In this document: positions 50,554 through 60,142 of the stretch, in pieces
Position numbering within the stretch: position 1 is the stretch's first letter
Layout of the letters: each line of letters starts with the position of its first letter
Source: Desulfosarcina alkanivorans
Lineage (GTDB): Bacteria; Desulfobacterota; Desulfobacteria; Desulfobacterales; Desulfosarcinaceae
Direction: 5' to 3'
Assembly (NCBI RefSeq): GCF_009688945.1
Contig: NZ_AP021874.1
Location: forward strand, 5,766,001-5,830,000
DNA length: 64,000 nt
Notes under the pieces: generated by a model
Told to the model about the DNA's origin: nothing
Database searches by the model: none
Seen by the model: only the letters and a program-made list of their open reading frames with translations
Program-made: the position numbers and the translations under genes

Positions 50554-53295
50554 ATGGCATTGGCGACTCCCGAAAATAGCGACAATCAGCTCCGACCCGA
50601 TTCCGATATTCCTTCCCGACGGACCTTGTACCGTGACTTGATCGTCAGCATCATACTTGTGGTGGTGGTTGTGTCCGTCCTGGTCGTCAGCCTGACATAT
50701 GCTTACCTGTCCCACAAGGCGACGGTGCAGAGCAACGACACCCTGAAGGGATTCAGCGATTACCTGAAGGACTCGCTGGAACTTCCCATCTGGAACATCG
50801 ATGAGGAGGGGGTCGACAAAATCTGTTTTTCTTTTTTCGAAAATGCCTTGGTCGAAACGCTGCGGGTAACCGATCACGAGGGACGGGTGCTTTTTGAAAA
50901 ACGCCGTGACGGCCAGGTTCGAGCCGCCGAGAAAAGGGCGGTCATCATGCACGGCGAGGCCGTGGTGGGGCACCTTGAAATCGCCCTGAACTCCAAATTG
51001 TTCCATGAGCGGCAGCGCCAGCTCATGGGCCTGAGCATGGTTATTCTGGCGGCGGTCATTGTGGTGCTGGTGGTCACCCTCCGGATCGTTTTGAAGGTGT
51101 TTCTCATTTTTCCCCTGAACCAGCTGATCGAGCACACTGAGCAAATATCCCGGGGTGAATTCGATTTTGTGGATTTGCAGGCTCCTCAGCAGGAAATCCG
51201 CACCATTGTATCGCGTTTCAATACCATGGCGGAGCGGATTCAGCGCCGTCAGCAGTCCCTGAAAAAGGTGAATCGACGGCTCGAAAAGGAAATTGTGGAA
51301 CACAGGGATGCGGAATCCGCCCTGCTGAGCTCCCAACAGGAGCTCGATTCGATTATCCGCTCGACGCCCGATGTGATCTACCGGCTGGACACCATGGGCC
51401 GGTTCACCTTTGTCAGCGATGCGATACGGCGCTATGGGGTGACGCCGGATGAACTGATCGGGCGATTTTTTCTGGATTACATTCATGAAGACGACAGGGC
51501 CAACGCCAGATATCGGATCAATGATCGTCGCACCGGCGGCCGAAGCACCAAGCGGCTGGCCATTCACGCCTTCGGCGATTATACCGACGACGGCAGGAGT
51601 GATCCGGAACGGGATCCCCTGTTCCTGGTGGATGCCGAGGGGCTATACGTTTCCGGCGAATCCGGTGTCAAGGTTTTTGTCGGCACCCAGGGCATCGCCA
51701 GGGACATCACCGAGCAGCGCAGGATGGAATCCGACCGCAAGGAAAGTGAAGACCGGCTCCTGCTTGCCCTGGATGTAAGCGGCGCCGGTGTCTGGCAGCT
51801 GAATTTGAAATCCGGTGCGTTCCACATTGACCAGCGCATCTATTCCCTGCTGGGATACGGCCAGTCGGATCTGGCAGAGGGCTTGACATTTATCCGGCAA
51901 AAGACCTCTGCGGAGACCTGGAAAGAAATCAAACACCGGTTCAACCAGCATGTGGCCGGCCGTTCACCGCTGTTTGACTATGAATTCAGTCTTCAGTGCA
52001 TGCAGGGCCTGTGGAAATGGTTTCACACCAAAGCCAAAGTGGTCCGGTTCGACAAAGACGGCCATCCGGAAACCATGGCGGGGATCATCATCGACACCAG
52101 TGCCAAAAAAGAATCCGATGCTGAACGGGAACGCCTGGAATTAAAGCTGCAGCGGGCCCAGAAAATGGAGGCCATCGGTACCCTGGCAGGCGGTATTGCC
52201 CATGATTTCAATAATATCCTAGGCGCGATACTGGGGTATGCCCAACTCACCCAGATGCACACGGCCGGGGATTCCCGGGTGCAGGGGTATGTGGGAAACA
52301 TTTTCAAGGCCAGCGAGCGGGCAAAAGGCCTGGTGGAGCAGATTCTCACCTTTACCCGGCAGGGCAAATCCCAGAAGGTGCCCTGCGATATTGCCATCGT
52401 GCTCAAGGAAGTGGTGAAACTGCTGCGCGCCTCCATTCCCTCCACGATCGACATCATACAGAAGATTCCCTCCAGCCTGGGAACCGTCATGGCTGACCAG
52501 ACCCAGATTCACCAGGTGTTGATGAACCTTTGCACCAACGCGGCCCATGCCATGGAGGCACGGGGGGGGAAGTTGACCGTGACCCTGGAGGTCCATAACG
52601 TGGATGCGCTTGAAGTGACCGCCGAGGAAGATCTGGCGCCCGGTCTCTATCTTCAGCTTTCAGTGGGGGATACGGGCACCGGCATGGACAAGGAGGTATC
52701 GGACCGGATTTTCGAACCGTACTACACCACCAAGGCAGTGGGTGAGGGAACCGGTATGGGGCTGGCCACGGTGCACGGCATCGTCAACGATCATGGCGGT
52801 CGGATTTTTGTCGAGAGCGTGAAGGGCGAGGGGTCTGTTTTCAGGGTTCTTTTCCCGGTGCTGGACAATCCGGCCGAGGCGGAGACCCGGCAATCCGTCG
52901 CCTACGCGAAAGGGTCCGAGCGCATCCTTTTTGTCGACGACGAGGACCTTCTGGTGGAGGTCGGCGTGGAGATGCTTGGCGATCTCGGGTATGATGCCGT
53001 CGGCACGACACGCGCCGCCCAGGCGTTGGAAACGTTCAAGGCCCGGCCGGATGAATTCGACCTGGTGATCACGGACATGACCATGCCCGGTATGACCGGT
53101 GATCAACTGGCAGCACAGATTCTGGACCAGCGGCCCGACATTCCCGTGATCATCTGCACGGGGTTCAGCAAGCGCATGTCCTCGGAACTGGCCTCGACCT
53201 CGGGCATCCGCGCCCTGCTCATGAAGCCGGTTACCGTCCAGGAACTCTCCCGAACCATTCGTGAGGTGCTGGATGCCGACCCCGCTTCGGCATGA
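50554..53295 (+). CDS. membrane hybrid histidine kinase with PAS domains and receiver
   Basis: A 913-aa sensor. Two membrane helices (about 28-50 and 158-182) enclose a periplasmic domain of about 105 residues, followed by a HAMP-like segment, PAS domains (about 265-390 and 400-520), a HisKA H-box LAGGIAHDFNNILGAILG, N-box NLCTNAAHAME, G boxes DTGTGM and GTGMGLATVHG, and a C-terminal receiver with DLVITDMTMPGMTG as the phosphorylation site. The output regulator is not next to it. The periplasmic domain suggests an external or envelope signal. Confidence 0.9.
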   Translation: MALATPENSDNQLRPDSDIPSRRTLYRDLIVSIILVVVVVSVLVVSLTYAYLSHKATVQSNDTLKGFSDYLKDSLELPIWNIDEEGVDKICFSFFENALVETLRVTDHEGRVLFEKRRDGQVRAAEKRAVIMHGEAVVGHLEIALNSKLFHERQRQLMGLSMVILAAVIVVLVVTLRIVLKVFLIFPLNQLIEHTEQISRGEFDFVDLQAPQQEIRTIVSRFNTMAERIQRRQQSLKKVNRRLEKEIVEHRDAESALLSSQQELDSIIRSTPDVIYRLDTMGRFTFVSDAIRRYGVTPDELIGRFFLDYIHEDDRANARYRINDRRTGGRSTKRLAIHAFGDYTDDGRSDPERDPLFLVDAEGLYVSGESGVKVFVGTQGIARDITEQRRMESDRKESEDRLLLALDVSGAGVWQLNLKSGAFHIDQRIYSLLGYGQSDLAEGLTFIRQKTSAETWKEIKHRFNQHVAGRSPLFDYEFSLQCMQGLWKWFHTKAKVVRFDKDGHPETMAGIIIDTSAKKESDAERERLELKLQRAQKMEAIGTLAGGIAHDFNNILGAILGYAQLTQMHTAGDSRVQGYVGNIFKASERAKGLVEQILTFTRQGKSQKVPCDIAIVLKEVVKLLRASIPSTIDIIQKIPSSLGTVMADQTQIHQVLMNLCTNAAHAMEARGGKLTVTLEVHNVDALEVTAEEDLAPGLYLQLSVGDTGTGMDKEVSDRIFEPYYTTKAVGEGTGMGLATVHGIVNDHGGRIFVESVKGEGSVFRVLFPVLDNPAEAETRQSVAYAKGSERILFVDDEDLLVEVGVEMLGDLGYDAVGTTRAAQALETFKARPDEFDLVITDMTMPGMTGDQLAAQILDQRPDIPVIICTGFSKRMSSELASTSGIRALLMKPVTVQELSRTIREVLDADPASA

Positions 53296-53350
53296 CGGCG
53301 TCAAGGGCCTGCAATCCGGGCCACGGTCTGTCCCGATTGGGATGGTATTA

Positions 53351-54427
53351 TTACGTCGACCCCAAGGCGGCCGCCAGGGCGTCCAGGAACTTGTGGTTGG
53401 CCTTGTGCAGGGGCAGGCGTGCCAGCGACCGAAGGGTCACCCACCGATGGCCCCGGGCGCTTCGCAAACGCACCCGGCCGGCCGCGTGCCGGCACAGGTA
53501 GACATCCCCGGTGAGCCTGAAATGGGTATAGGCATGCCGGACCCGGGTCAATTGGCGGTCCACCTTTATGGTCAGGCCGGTTTCCGCGGTGATCAGGGAT
53601 TCAAAGCCAGCCGTATCGGTTTGCCTGCGATCGGCCGGAACCGCCGGGAATTCCCACAACCCGCCCAGAAATCCCTCCATCTGCCGCTGAACCACCAGCA
53701 TCTTGCCCTTTTTTACGATGACACCAATGGCCAGGTATCGATGGGGGATTTTTCGGGAAGCCTCCCGTTTGGGGTAGTCCGCCGTCGTCCGGTGCCGGTT
53801 GGCCATGCACAGGTCTGAAAGCGGGCAGTTTCCGCAATCGGGGTTTTTCGGGCGGCAGACGATGGCACCCAGTTCCATGAGGGCCTGGTTGAAGTCAGCC
53901 GGTCGCTTCGGGCAGATGAGGCGACCCGCCGGCACCTTAAAAATCTTGTGGGCATTGCTGCGGTTCACCGGGGTGTCTATCTCCAACAGGCGCGCGAGCA
54001 CCCGTTTGACATTGCCGTCGACCACCGGGAGCACCCGGCCGAAGGCGATGCTCTGTACGGCGGCGGCGATGTAGTCACCCACACCCGGAAGGGCTTGGAA
54101 TGCCTCCGGATCATCGGGTACCCGCCCGTTGAAACGGGACACCACCTCCCCGGCTGCCCGGTGCAGGTTGCGGGCCCGTGAATAATACCCCAGCCCCTCC
54201 CACAGCTTGAGCACCTCCTGGATGTCGGCTTCGGCCAGATGACCCGGTGTGGGAAAGCGATCCAAAAAACGGAGGTAGTAGGGGATGGCGGTGGCCACCT
54301 GGGTTTGTTGAAGCATGACTTCCGAGACCCATATGGCATAGGGATCCGATGTCTCCCGCCAGGGCAGTCGCCGTCGATGGATGGCGTACCAGGCCAGCAG
54401 CTTTTTTCGAAGGGGTTTCGCTTCCAT
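53351..54427 (-). CDS. mutY: A/G-specific adenine glycosylase
   Basis: A 358-aa MutY. Catalytic Glu36 is in WVSEVMLQQTQV, the helix-hairpin-helix is LPGVGDYIAAAVQSIAFG, catalytic Asp137 is in VVDGNVKRV, and the 4Fe-4S cluster cysteines are C191, C198, C201 and C207 (C-x6-C-x2-C-x5-C). The C-terminal NUDIX-like domain that reads 8-oxoG is present. It removes adenine paired with 8-oxoguanine. ATG 54427 is chosen for AAGGAG 10 nt upstream. It converges on the hybrid kinase gene. Confidence 0.93.
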   Translation of the reverse strand: MEAKPLRKKLLAWYAIHRRRLPWRETSDPYAIWVSEVMLQQTQVATAIPYYLRFLDRFPTPGHLAEADIQEVLKLWEGLGYYSRARNLHRAAGEVVSRFNGRVPDDPEAFQALPGVGDYIAAAVQSIAFGRVLPVVDGNVKRVLARLLEIDTPVNRSNAHKIFKVPAGRLICPKRPADFNQALMELGAIVCRPKNPDCGNCPLSDLCMANRHRTTADYPKREASRKIPHRYLAIGVIVKKGKMLVVQRQMEGFLGGLWEFPAVPADRRQTDTAGFESLITAETGLTIKVDRQLTRVRHAYTHFRLTGDVYLCRHAAGRVRLRSARGHRWVTLRSLARLPLHKANHKFLDALAAALGST

Positions 54428-54718
54428 GGATTCAACGCTCCTTTTGATCAGGTATCCGGTCAGAAACCGCAGCCTGTGTTCCGCCGGTGCTGCCTTGAGA
54501 GGGTCACCGTCCTCCATTGGGAGGGGCACGCGCAGCCGCCAGCCTGGGCATGTAACATTATTTTATCGCTTCAGCCAGATGCAGGATAAAGTATGGGCGC
54601 AATGGGGCGATAATACCTCTATACGTGCCACCTTCAGCGAAACCGAAACACCAATACCGATGATCGCAACGATGACGGCTCAGAAAGACGGCCGTTTCAC
54701 CAAAAGGACGGTTGGACC

Positions 54719-56377
54719 ATGCCGGGAATAAATGCCAGGGATTTCATAGAAGAACTGCGATTCGATATCCGTGAAAAGGATATGATCAAAGCCAAGCTGG
54801 TGCTGGCCAAAATCGGTGCCGTCGACGACGGCGTCCGTAAAATGGCCCTGTTCGAGTTGAACCGGGCGGATGACATGTTTGCGATTCCGCTGATCGTCAA
54901 CCTGGTGGCTGAGCACCGGGACCTGGCACAGACCTATCCCCAAATCAAGGAAATCCTGTACGCCAAATCCCTTTATCATCCGGAGATGCTGCTTTCGCTG
55001 CTCACCCGTGAGTCCAAGCGGGAGAACCGTGTGGTGCTCGTGGAGGTGGCCGGAGAAACCCGTCTGGAAGGGGCCGCCTCCCAACTCATGGGAATCCTCA
55101 ACGAAGACGACGACGAGATGGTGATCAAGGCGGTGATCGCGGCCCTGGGGTTGATTGGTGAGACGGCGGCCACCACCCCCGTATCAGAATATTTATACTC
55201 GGGGAGCCTGGAACTGACCATTGCCGCCATTTATGCCCTGGGGCAGTTGGCCAGCCCCACGGCCTTCCAGCGGCTGGCGGAAAAACTGGGAGCCGATCCG
55301 GATCTGGACATCATGATAATGGATGTGTTTGCCGCCGCCCAGAGTCCCGAGGCGATCGAACGGCTCAACGAAGCCCTTTCCTCTCATTATGCCCACCTGC
55401 GCAACGCAGCCAAACAGCGTTTGCGGGACATGGGGGGCAAAGCCGTGCCCATCCTGATCAGCAACCTGGTTCACGATGACCCGGACCTGCTCATCCACAC
55501 CCTCAATGCGCTCGGAGAGATCGGGGACGAAAGCGCCATCGTTCCCATCCGCAAACTGCTGCACAACGAACCCAAGGATGCCAACGTACGCTTTGCCGCC
55601 TACGAAGCCCTGGGGCTTCTCCCGGTGGAAAGGGGCGCCTTCGCCCTTGCCCAGGGGCTGAGCGATCCGGTGGGAAATGTACGGGCGGCCGCCGCCGGGG
55701 CAATCGACCGAAACTATAACACCATGCTGGCCGCCGGACTGAAAAACCTGATCCGGGCAGGTGACAGGGAGACCCGGCTGGTCGCCGAAACGGTACTGAA
55801 TGCCGGCTGTGAAACCATTTTTCTGGACCTTTTGGGCGAAGCGGGATTTGAGTCCTGCGCCATGGATTTTTTGTGCCGGGAGGCCCATCCGGATATTCGC
55901 ACCCATTTTGTCGGATTGATGGCCAAAAACGGGTACGACCACCTTGCGGCCGTCGTTACCGAGCAGGCAAGCAGCACAGCGGCAGCGGCCCTGAGCGTTT
56001 TTGCCGTGGACGATTCAAAGATGATCCTCAACATCTACCGCGGCATTCTTTACAGCCTGGGGTGCGAATCGAAACTTTTCGAATTCCCTGCCGAGGCATT
56101 GCAGGCAATAAAGTCAGACCCACCGGACTTAATTTTCACCGATCTGAACATGCCCCACATCAACGGCATTGAATTGATACGGGAAGTCCGTCGCCAGTTT
56201 GAGAAAACGACCCTGCCGATTGTCATGGTGACGACCCAGAACGAGACGCAAGACAACGCTGCCGCCGTCGAAGCCGGTGTCAACGCAATTGTGCACAAGC
56301 CGTTTAACGCTGAGGATTTGAGAAAGGTGCTGGCCGATTTCGGGAAATTGCCTGAATCACGGGAGGCTCGCTGTTAA
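54719..56377 (+). CDS. HEAT-repeat protein fused to a C-terminal receiver domain
   Basis: A 552-aa protein. Residues 1-415 are a series of HEAT-type helix pairs (such as DPDLLIHTLNALGEIGDESA and RETRLVAETVLNAG). Residues about 425-545 are a CheY-like receiver: VFAVDDSKMIL, phospho-Asp in IFTDLNMPHINGIE, MVTTQ and the conserved Lys in IVHKPFN. There is no DNA-binding output, so phosphorylation probably changes protein-protein contacts of the HEAT array. AAGGA precedes the ATG. The hybrid kinase 1.4 kb upstream is a possible partner. Confidence 0.85.
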   Translation: MPGINARDFIEELRFDIREKDMIKAKLVLAKIGAVDDGVRKMALFELNRADDMFAIPLIVNLVAEHRDLAQTYPQIKEILYAKSLYHPEMLLSLLTRESKRENRVVLVEVAGETRLEGAASQLMGILNEDDDEMVIKAVIAALGLIGETAATTPVSEYLYSGSLELTIAAIYALGQLASPTAFQRLAEKLGADPDLDIMIMDVFAAAQSPEAIERLNEALSSHYAHLRNAAKQRLRDMGGKAVPILISNLVHDDPDLLIHTLNALGEIGDESAIVPIRKLLHNEPKDANVRFAAYEALGLLPVERGAFALAQGLSDPVGNVRAAAAGAIDRNYNTMLAAGLKNLIRAGDRETRLVAETVLNAGCETIFLDLLGEAGFESCAMDFLCREAHPDIRTHFVGLMAKNGYDHLAAVVTEQASSTAAAALSVFAVDDSKMILNIYRGILYSLGCESKLFEFPAEALQAIKSDPPDLIFTDLNMPHINGIELIREVRRQFEKTTLPIVMVTTQNETQDNAAAVEAGVNAIVHKPFNAEDLRKVLADFGKLPESREARC

Positions 56378-56407
56378 ATAGTGCTCATCCATGTTTCTGG
56401 ACGATCA

Positions 56408-57394
56408 CTAAATAACCCACACGGCCAGCTCGTCGGCCAGCTTGAGAACCTGGTCGCTGACCCGTCCGATGAAAAATTCATCGATAAAGGTGACCAGCCC
56501 CCTGCGGCCGACGACAACGCTCCCGAAGCTATTATTTTGGGCTTCCTGAACGATATAGGTGGCGCGGTCCCGGCCTACGGCATGAATTCTCACCGAGATC
56601 CGTTCCGGAGGGAAGCCCTCGGCCAGCAGTCGGGTGCGGGCTTCTTCCAGCTGCTCGCCAATTTCCAGATTTCCGGTGACGATTCGACTGACGCAATTGT
56701 CGATCGAGAAATAGGCATGGTCTCCGGGCCAGAACTTTTTTTTACTGTCGATAATACTGTACAGCTGCAGGTCGTGGCCCGATGCGCCGATCAGGGCACC
56801 GACGCAGACCACGCCCTTCATGGCACCGTGGGTGCCGTCAAAGGCCACCAGCAGATTTTTGGCGTCGGGCTTGCCGCCCACCACCACGATGGGAATGTGT
56901 TTGATTTTGGCCACCAGCTTCATGGCCGTGCTCTTGATCAGCCAGTCTTTGAAGCGGCTCCACCCGATGCGCCCCACGACGACGGCATGATACCCGTCGT
57001 AGGATTCCTTGACGATATCCTGGGAGATCCCCAATTTTTTGGCGGGTGTTTTGACGGTGATGGCCGATTCGGGGAAGCCCTTCTGTTTGAAATAGACCAT
57101 GGCACTGTCCATGGTGCTAGAGATTTCCATTTTTTGTTCGGTGGCCCATCGTTTCAGGCCGGTCACCCTGCTTTTGTAGTGCGGGTAGGCGTCCAGATCG
57201 GAAAAAAGCTCGAACAATTGAGCCTGCACATGAAAGAGCACGATGTGGGTGCGATCCGGTGGAAAAACCCCGGCGGCATAACGAATGGCCCGCAGAGACT
57301 GTTCACTGCCGTCTACGGCGACGAGTACTTTTTGGGGGGGGACGCTTTCCGGCACGCAGAACCTCCTGAATCTCATGTTGGAGATGATCGGCAT
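56408..57394 (-). CDS. tandem universal stress protein (UspA x2)
   Basis: A 328-aa protein with two Usp domains. The first (about 20-172) begins KVLVAVDGSEQSLRAIRYAA and ends AKIKHIPIVVVGG; the second (about 180-328) begins KNLLVAFDGTHGAMKGVVCV and ends in LKLADELAVWVI with the GRRG nucleotide-loop-like segment. Tandem Usps commonly bind ATP and respond to stress. The start could also be the ATG at 57376. It is transcribed away from the rnf operon. Confidence 0.87.
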   Translation of the reverse strand: MPIISNMRFRRFCVPESVPPQKVLVAVDGSEQSLRAIRYAAGVFPPDRTHIVLFHVQAQLFELFSDLDAYPHYKSRVTGLKRWATEQKMEISSTMDSAMVYFKQKGFPESAITVKTPAKKLGISQDIVKESYDGYHAVVVGRIGWSRFKDWLIKSTAMKLVAKIKHIPIVVVGGKPDAKNLLVAFDGTHGAMKGVVCVGALIGASGHDLQLYSIIDSKKKFWPGDHAYFSIDNCVSRIVTGNLEIGEQLEEARTRLLAEGFPPERISVRIHAVGRDRATYIVQEAQNNSFGSVVVGRRGLVTFIDEFFIGRVSDQVLKLADELAVWVI

Positions 57395-57555
57395 TAAAAA
57401 TTATTTTCTCACTTTTCTCTGAATAATATCCCTTAAGCGGGCAACCGTCAATATCGGAAACGGCTTGGACCGGCAACTCATCTCTTACAGCCACGGTTTG
57501 AGCGAGAATGGAACCCGACGGAGGACACTTGAAAAAACAAGTGCCGTTTTGGGAC

Positions 57556-57643
57556 TTGACATTTTCAGGGGAAAAGAACTAATTTCGAGAATTTTCTGGA
57601 AAGCTTAGTTGTCTGAAAGATTTCCGTAGCGGAAATCTTTTTT
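57556..57643 (+). promoter_or_regulatory. rnf promoter and leader with terminator-like hairpin
   Basis: TTGACA (57556-57561) and, 18 bases on, TAATTT (57580-57585) give a plausible sigma-70 promoter. Downstream, AAAGATTTCCG (57616-57626), loop TAG and CGGAAATCTTT (57630-57640) form a perfect 11-bp stem followed by a run of T ending at 57643, a terminator shape, 58 bp before rnfC. No gene on this strand precedes it, so it looks like a leader attenuator. The rest of the 57395-57700 gap shows nothing else. Confidence 0.6.
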
Positions 57644-57700
57644 GTATTTGGGGGTGATAAAAATGACATATTTTAAAAAAATGAAATTCAGGGTGCAATC

Positions 57701-59065
57701 ATGGCACTGAAGCTCGATGGTTTTGAAGGCAGCGGCACCTTTGCCCACGGGATCCATCCGCCGGACCGCAAGGCGTTTTCAAAGGATGCGGCCATCCGGG
57801 TGATGCCCACGCCGGACAAGGTGGTCCTGTCCCTTCACCAGAATATCGGCGGCCCGTGTGAACCGCTGGTCAAACCCCGCCAGACGGTATCCTGGGGCGA
57901 GACCATCGGCAAGGGTACCTCCTTTGTTTCCACCACCCTGCATGCGTCGGTACCTGGAGTCGTCCAGCGGCTGATGCGGGTGACCCTGGCCAACGGCCGG
58001 CACATGGACACCCTGCCCATCAAAGCGCAAGGAGAGATCCCGTCGGGTCAGGCGCTGTGGGATGAGATATTCGGCGGCGACTGGCCCACAACGGGGATGG
58101 ATGACCATGATCCGGCCCAGATCAGCCGGGATATCAATGCCGCCGGCCTGGTGGGCCTGGGCGGGGCGGCCTTCCCCACCCACGTGAAGATCATGCCCAG
58201 CGACAAGAAGCCCATTCACACCCTGATCGTCAATGGCTGCGAGTGCGAGCCCTACCTCACTTCAGACTACCGGCTCATGATAGAGGCGCCCGCGCCCATC
58301 GTTTCAGGCGCCCTGCTGGCGGGCCGCAGCCTGGGGGCCAAACGCATCGTCATCGGCGTCGAGGACAACAAGATGCCGGCGGTTGAGGCATTGAAGACCG
58401 CCGCAGCCGGCACCGGTATCCAGATTGCCGTGTTAAGGACCAAATACCCCCAGGGCAGTGAGAAACATTTGATCCAGGCCGTGATCAATCGCCAGGTCCC
58501 CCTGGGCGGTCTGCCGTCGGATGTGGGGGTGGCCATCAGCAACGTGGGCACCATGGCTGCCGTCGCCCGGGCCGTGATTCACAATAAACCCCTGACCCAC
58601 CGGGTGATCAGCGTCACCGGCGGCGGCATTGTCAATCCGTCCAATGTGCTGGCCCCCATCGGCGTCTCTTTCGGCGCACTGATCGATTTTTGCGGCGGCC
58701 TGCGTCCCGACGCCGCCCGCATGGTCGCCGGCGGTCCCATGATGGGGTTCGCCTTTACCAATCCAGACACCCCGGTCACCAAGGGCACCAGTGGCCTTAC
58801 CGTGATGAACCGGGACGAAGTGGCGGCCGGTGAGGAGACGGTCTGTGTGCGCTGTGGCAAGTGTGTGGACGTGTGCCCCATGCGGCTGGTCCCCACCAAA
58901 ATTGCCATGGCATCCAGGCACCAGGACATCGCTCTGTCCCGGCGATACAACATTATGGCCTGTTTCGAGTGCGGCTCCTGTGCTTACACCTGCCCGGCCC
59001 ATATTCCCCTGGTTCAGTTGATACGCGCTGGCAAGGCCCGGGTGGCGGCGGCGGACCGGGGGTGA
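57701..59065 (+). CDS. rnfC: Rnf complex subunit C (electron transport, NAD-binding side)
   Basis: A 454-aa peripheral subunit. The central GLVGLGGAAFPTHVKI and NGCECEPYLTSDYRLM stretches are the FMN/NAD(H)-binding signatures shared with NuoF, and two 4Fe-4S motifs are near the end (CVRCGKCVDVCPM and CFECGSCAYTCPA). It oxidises or reduces NAD(H) in the ferredoxin:NAD oxidoreductase. First gene of rnfCDGEAB, the order seen in anaerobes such as Acetobacterium and Desulfobacterota. Confidence 0.95.
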   Translation: MALKLDGFEGSGTFAHGIHPPDRKAFSKDAAIRVMPTPDKVVLSLHQNIGGPCEPLVKPRQTVSWGETIGKGTSFVSTTLHASVPGVVQRLMRVTLANGRHMDTLPIKAQGEIPSGQALWDEIFGGDWPTTGMDDHDPAQISRDINAAGLVGLGGAAFPTHVKIMPSDKKPIHTLIVNGCECEPYLTSDYRLMIEAPAPIVSGALLAGRSLGAKRIVIGVEDNKMPAVEALKTAAAGTGIQIAVLRTKYPQGSEKHLIQAVINRQVPLGGLPSDVGVAISNVGTMAAVARAVIHNKPLTHRVISVTGGGIVNPSNVLAPIGVSFGALIDFCGGLRPDAARMVAGGPMMGFAFTNPDTPVTKGTSGLTVMNRDEVAAGEETVCVRCGKCVDVCPMRLVPTKIAMASRHQDIALSRRYNIMACFECGSCAYTCPAHIPLVQLIRAGKARVAAADRG

Positions 59066-59075
59066 CCACGGGACC

Positions 59076-60086
59076 ATGGAGAAAAACGCAAACATGCAGG
59101 AAAAAGAAGTGACTCCTATTGATGAAACCGAACCGATCGTGCCGGTGATGCACGTATCGCCGTCTCCCCACCTGGTTCAGACGGCATCCAGCACCCGGCG
59201 GATGATGGTGGATGTACTCGTCGCCCTGGCACCGGTGGTGGCCATGTCCCTGTTTGTTTTCCGGGGTTATGCCCTGTTCCAGCTGGCCGTCTGTTTAGGC
59301 GGGAGCATGCTGGCGGAACTGCTTTTCGTGAAGATGCGCGGGCGGCCCTCGACACTGAAAGACTGCTCGGCCATCGTCACCGGCATCATTCTGGCCATGT
59401 CCCTTCCCGGCACGGCACCCTGGTACGTGGGCCTGATCGCCGCCTTCGTGGCCATTGGCATCGGAAAAATCATTTTCGGCGGTCTGGGCATGAACCTGTT
59501 CAATCCGGCCATGGTCGGGCGTGCATTCGTCATGATCTCCTTTGCCGGCGCACTGGCCGCATCGGGGTTCGAAGACGCGCGCAGCGCCGTGGACGCCATC
59601 TCCCAGGCCACCCCCATGAATGCCTTCAAGATGAACGGCGTGGTTACCCCCCTGGCCCACCTTTTCTGGGGGAACACCAACGGGAGCCTGGGGGAAACCA
59701 GCGCACTGGCCTGCCTGCTGGGTGGCCTCTATCTGATCGTCCGGCGTACGGCCGCCTGGGAGATTCCGGCCGGGCTGCTCCTTGCCGTTCTGGTGGTCGG
59801 GGGCATGGCCGATCTTGCCGGTCCCGCGGACGGATGGACGGTGGTGCACCATATCCTGGGTGGGTCCCTGCTTTTCGGGGCATTTTTCATTGCCACCGAT
59901 CCGGTGTCCAGCCCGTTGACCCCCAAGGGGAAATTTATTTTCGGCCTGGGTACCGGCCTTCTGATCATGGTGCTGCGGCTTTTTTCCGGCTACCCGGAAG
60001 GGGTGATGTTTGCGGTGCTGTTCATGAATGCCCTGACCCCGCTGGTCAACCGGTGGACCATACCCACGCCTTTTGGAGGTAAATAG
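59076..60086 (+). CDS. rnfD: Rnf complex subunit D (membrane, covalent FMN)
   Basis: A 336-aa membrane protein of the NqrB/RnfD family with about eight or nine hydrophobic helices. The covalent FMN threonine is T179 in AISQATPMNAF; GKIIFGGLGMNLFNPAMVGR and FFIATDPVSSP are conserved membrane landmarks. A polar N-terminal extension of about 35 residues precedes the core. It helps couple electron transfer to Na+ or H+ export. Confidence 0.94.
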   Translation: MEKNANMQEKEVTPIDETEPIVPVMHVSPSPHLVQTASSTRRMMVDVLVALAPVVAMSLFVFRGYALFQLAVCLGGSMLAELLFVKMRGRPSTLKDCSAIVTGIILAMSLPGTAPWYVGLIAAFVAIGIGKIIFGGLGMNLFNPAMVGRAFVMISFAGALAASGFEDARSAVDAISQATPMNAFKMNGVVTPLAHLFWGNTNGSLGETSALACLLGGLYLIVRRTAAWEIPAGLLLAVLVVGGMADLAGPADGWTVVHHILGGSLLFGAFFIATDPVSSPLTPKGKFIFGLGTGLLIMVLRLFSGYPEGVMFAVLFMNALTPLVNRWTIPTPFGGK

Positions 60087-60142
60087 TGTCCTTCAGGAAT
60101 CGGCCTTTTCTGGATGACCGCGAAACAAGGTAATAGAGTGCA

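Noticed and set aside
49684..51567. A 627-codon open frame on the minus strand
   Set aside because: Antisense to the selenoprotein and hybrid kinase genes, which have clear domains; the product is low-complexity.
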